Assembly (NCBI GenBank): GCA_025093555.1
Contig: JAIWNF010000057.1
Coordinates: 186,001 to 250,000, forward strand
Origin: Circinella umbellata
Lineage: Eukaryota > Mucoromycota > Mucoromycetes > Mucorales > Lichtheimiaceae
DNA length: 64,000 bases
Reading direction: 5' to 3'
The translations under genes and the position numbers were made by a program. Every line of letters begins with the position of its first letter. Positions within the stretch are counted from its first letter, which is position 1. Below the pieces are notes generated by a model. That model saw only the letters and a list, made by a program, of their open reading frames with translations. It was not told the origin of the DNA and ran no database searches. This document shows positions 63,601-64,000 of this stretch, piece by piece.

Positions 63601-64000
63601 TAAATAAATTAATAACTGATTCCATTGAAAATCGAATATACAGATATCTCTCAAAGAATATGCCTATGTCATTAAACGATAACAGAAATGATTTAGAAGT
63701 AACCTTAATAATAGATCAAGAAAATAAAAATATTAATAAAGATATGTAACTACATTATGATATCTGTAAATAAAAACCAAGTGAACGATTGTGGCGGCGA
63801 GGCAATCAAGTCAAAGATCGTCTTGGTAACTTTCTTCAGAAAGTGTAAGAATCAAATGACTTAATCGAAACATTAAATAAAAATTAGGAAGTCTTATTAA
63901 ATCTTACAAACATATGAACATATAACGCAAACAAATCCGGCCTGATTTCATGTTGATACTAGCTGATGATGCAAAAGTTATATATCATTTTTGTCCAAAT
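63601..64000. other. Right edge, probable retroelement debris
   Basis: No intact frame is seen. The sequence probably continues the decayed element beyond the window edge, but I found no motif that proves it. Confidence 0.35.

Overview
The window is fungal nuclear DNA. It is AT-rich, its genes are split by many short GT..AG introns (about 50 to 150 bases), and its proteins are fungal. A class C receptor, a CHFR/Dma-type FHA-RING protein and a Mei2-like protein occur together with very AT-rich spacers, which points to an early-diverging lineage, most likely Mucoromycota (Mucorales). The lineage is inferred, because no rRNA or other direct marker is present. I rebuilt sixteen protein genes exon by exon. 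In each, intron phases, splice sites and family motifs agree.

Layout. 2.2-4.0 kb: a serine beta-lactamase-like hydrolase (minus). 5.7-6.2 kb: ribosomal protein eL39 (plus). 8.27-11.19 kb: a 2.9-kb foldback transposon with arms of about 0.9 kb, an 8-bp target duplication and 17 copies of a GTGCGAT + T-tract motif. 11.6-12.3 kb: ATG8 (minus), divergent from a cystathionine beta-synthase-like gene (13.4-15.5 kb, plus) whose cofactor phosphate loop is degenerate. 15.8-16.5 kb: a Myb/SANT protein. 17.0-19.3 kb: a vacuolar-type amino acid transporter. 21.9-27.2 kb: an 18-exon class C GPCR with two microexons and a PH-like cytoplasmic domain.

30.5-32.3 kb: the GPI mannosyltransferase GPI18/PIG-V. 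32.6-35.4 kb: a head-to-tail pair, CENP-H-like kinetochore protein and FEN1 nuclease, with an MCB and an E2F-like site before FEN1. 37.9-39.7 kb: FHA-RING ligase Dma1. 40.3-41.0 kb: ribosomal protein eL32 with a leader intron. 45.5-46.0 kb: an unrecognised 153-residue protein. 49.1-50.6 kb: a 2-oxoglutarate/Fe(II) oxygenase. 50.9-53.0 kb: a mitochondrial MMT-type cation diffusion facilitator. 56.0-58.9 kb: a Mei2-like RNA-binding protein without the third RRM. 60.8-62.5 kb: an unrecognised 452-residue protein. 63.1-63.6 kb: a decayed retroelement protease region.

The genes are mostly independent housekeeping functions: translation, autophagy, sulfur amino acid metabolism, GPI anchors, replication and the cell cycle. 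Spacers of 1 to 4.6 kb hold microsatellites, homopolymer tracts and a few hairpins. I saw no tRNA, rRNA or CRISPR array.
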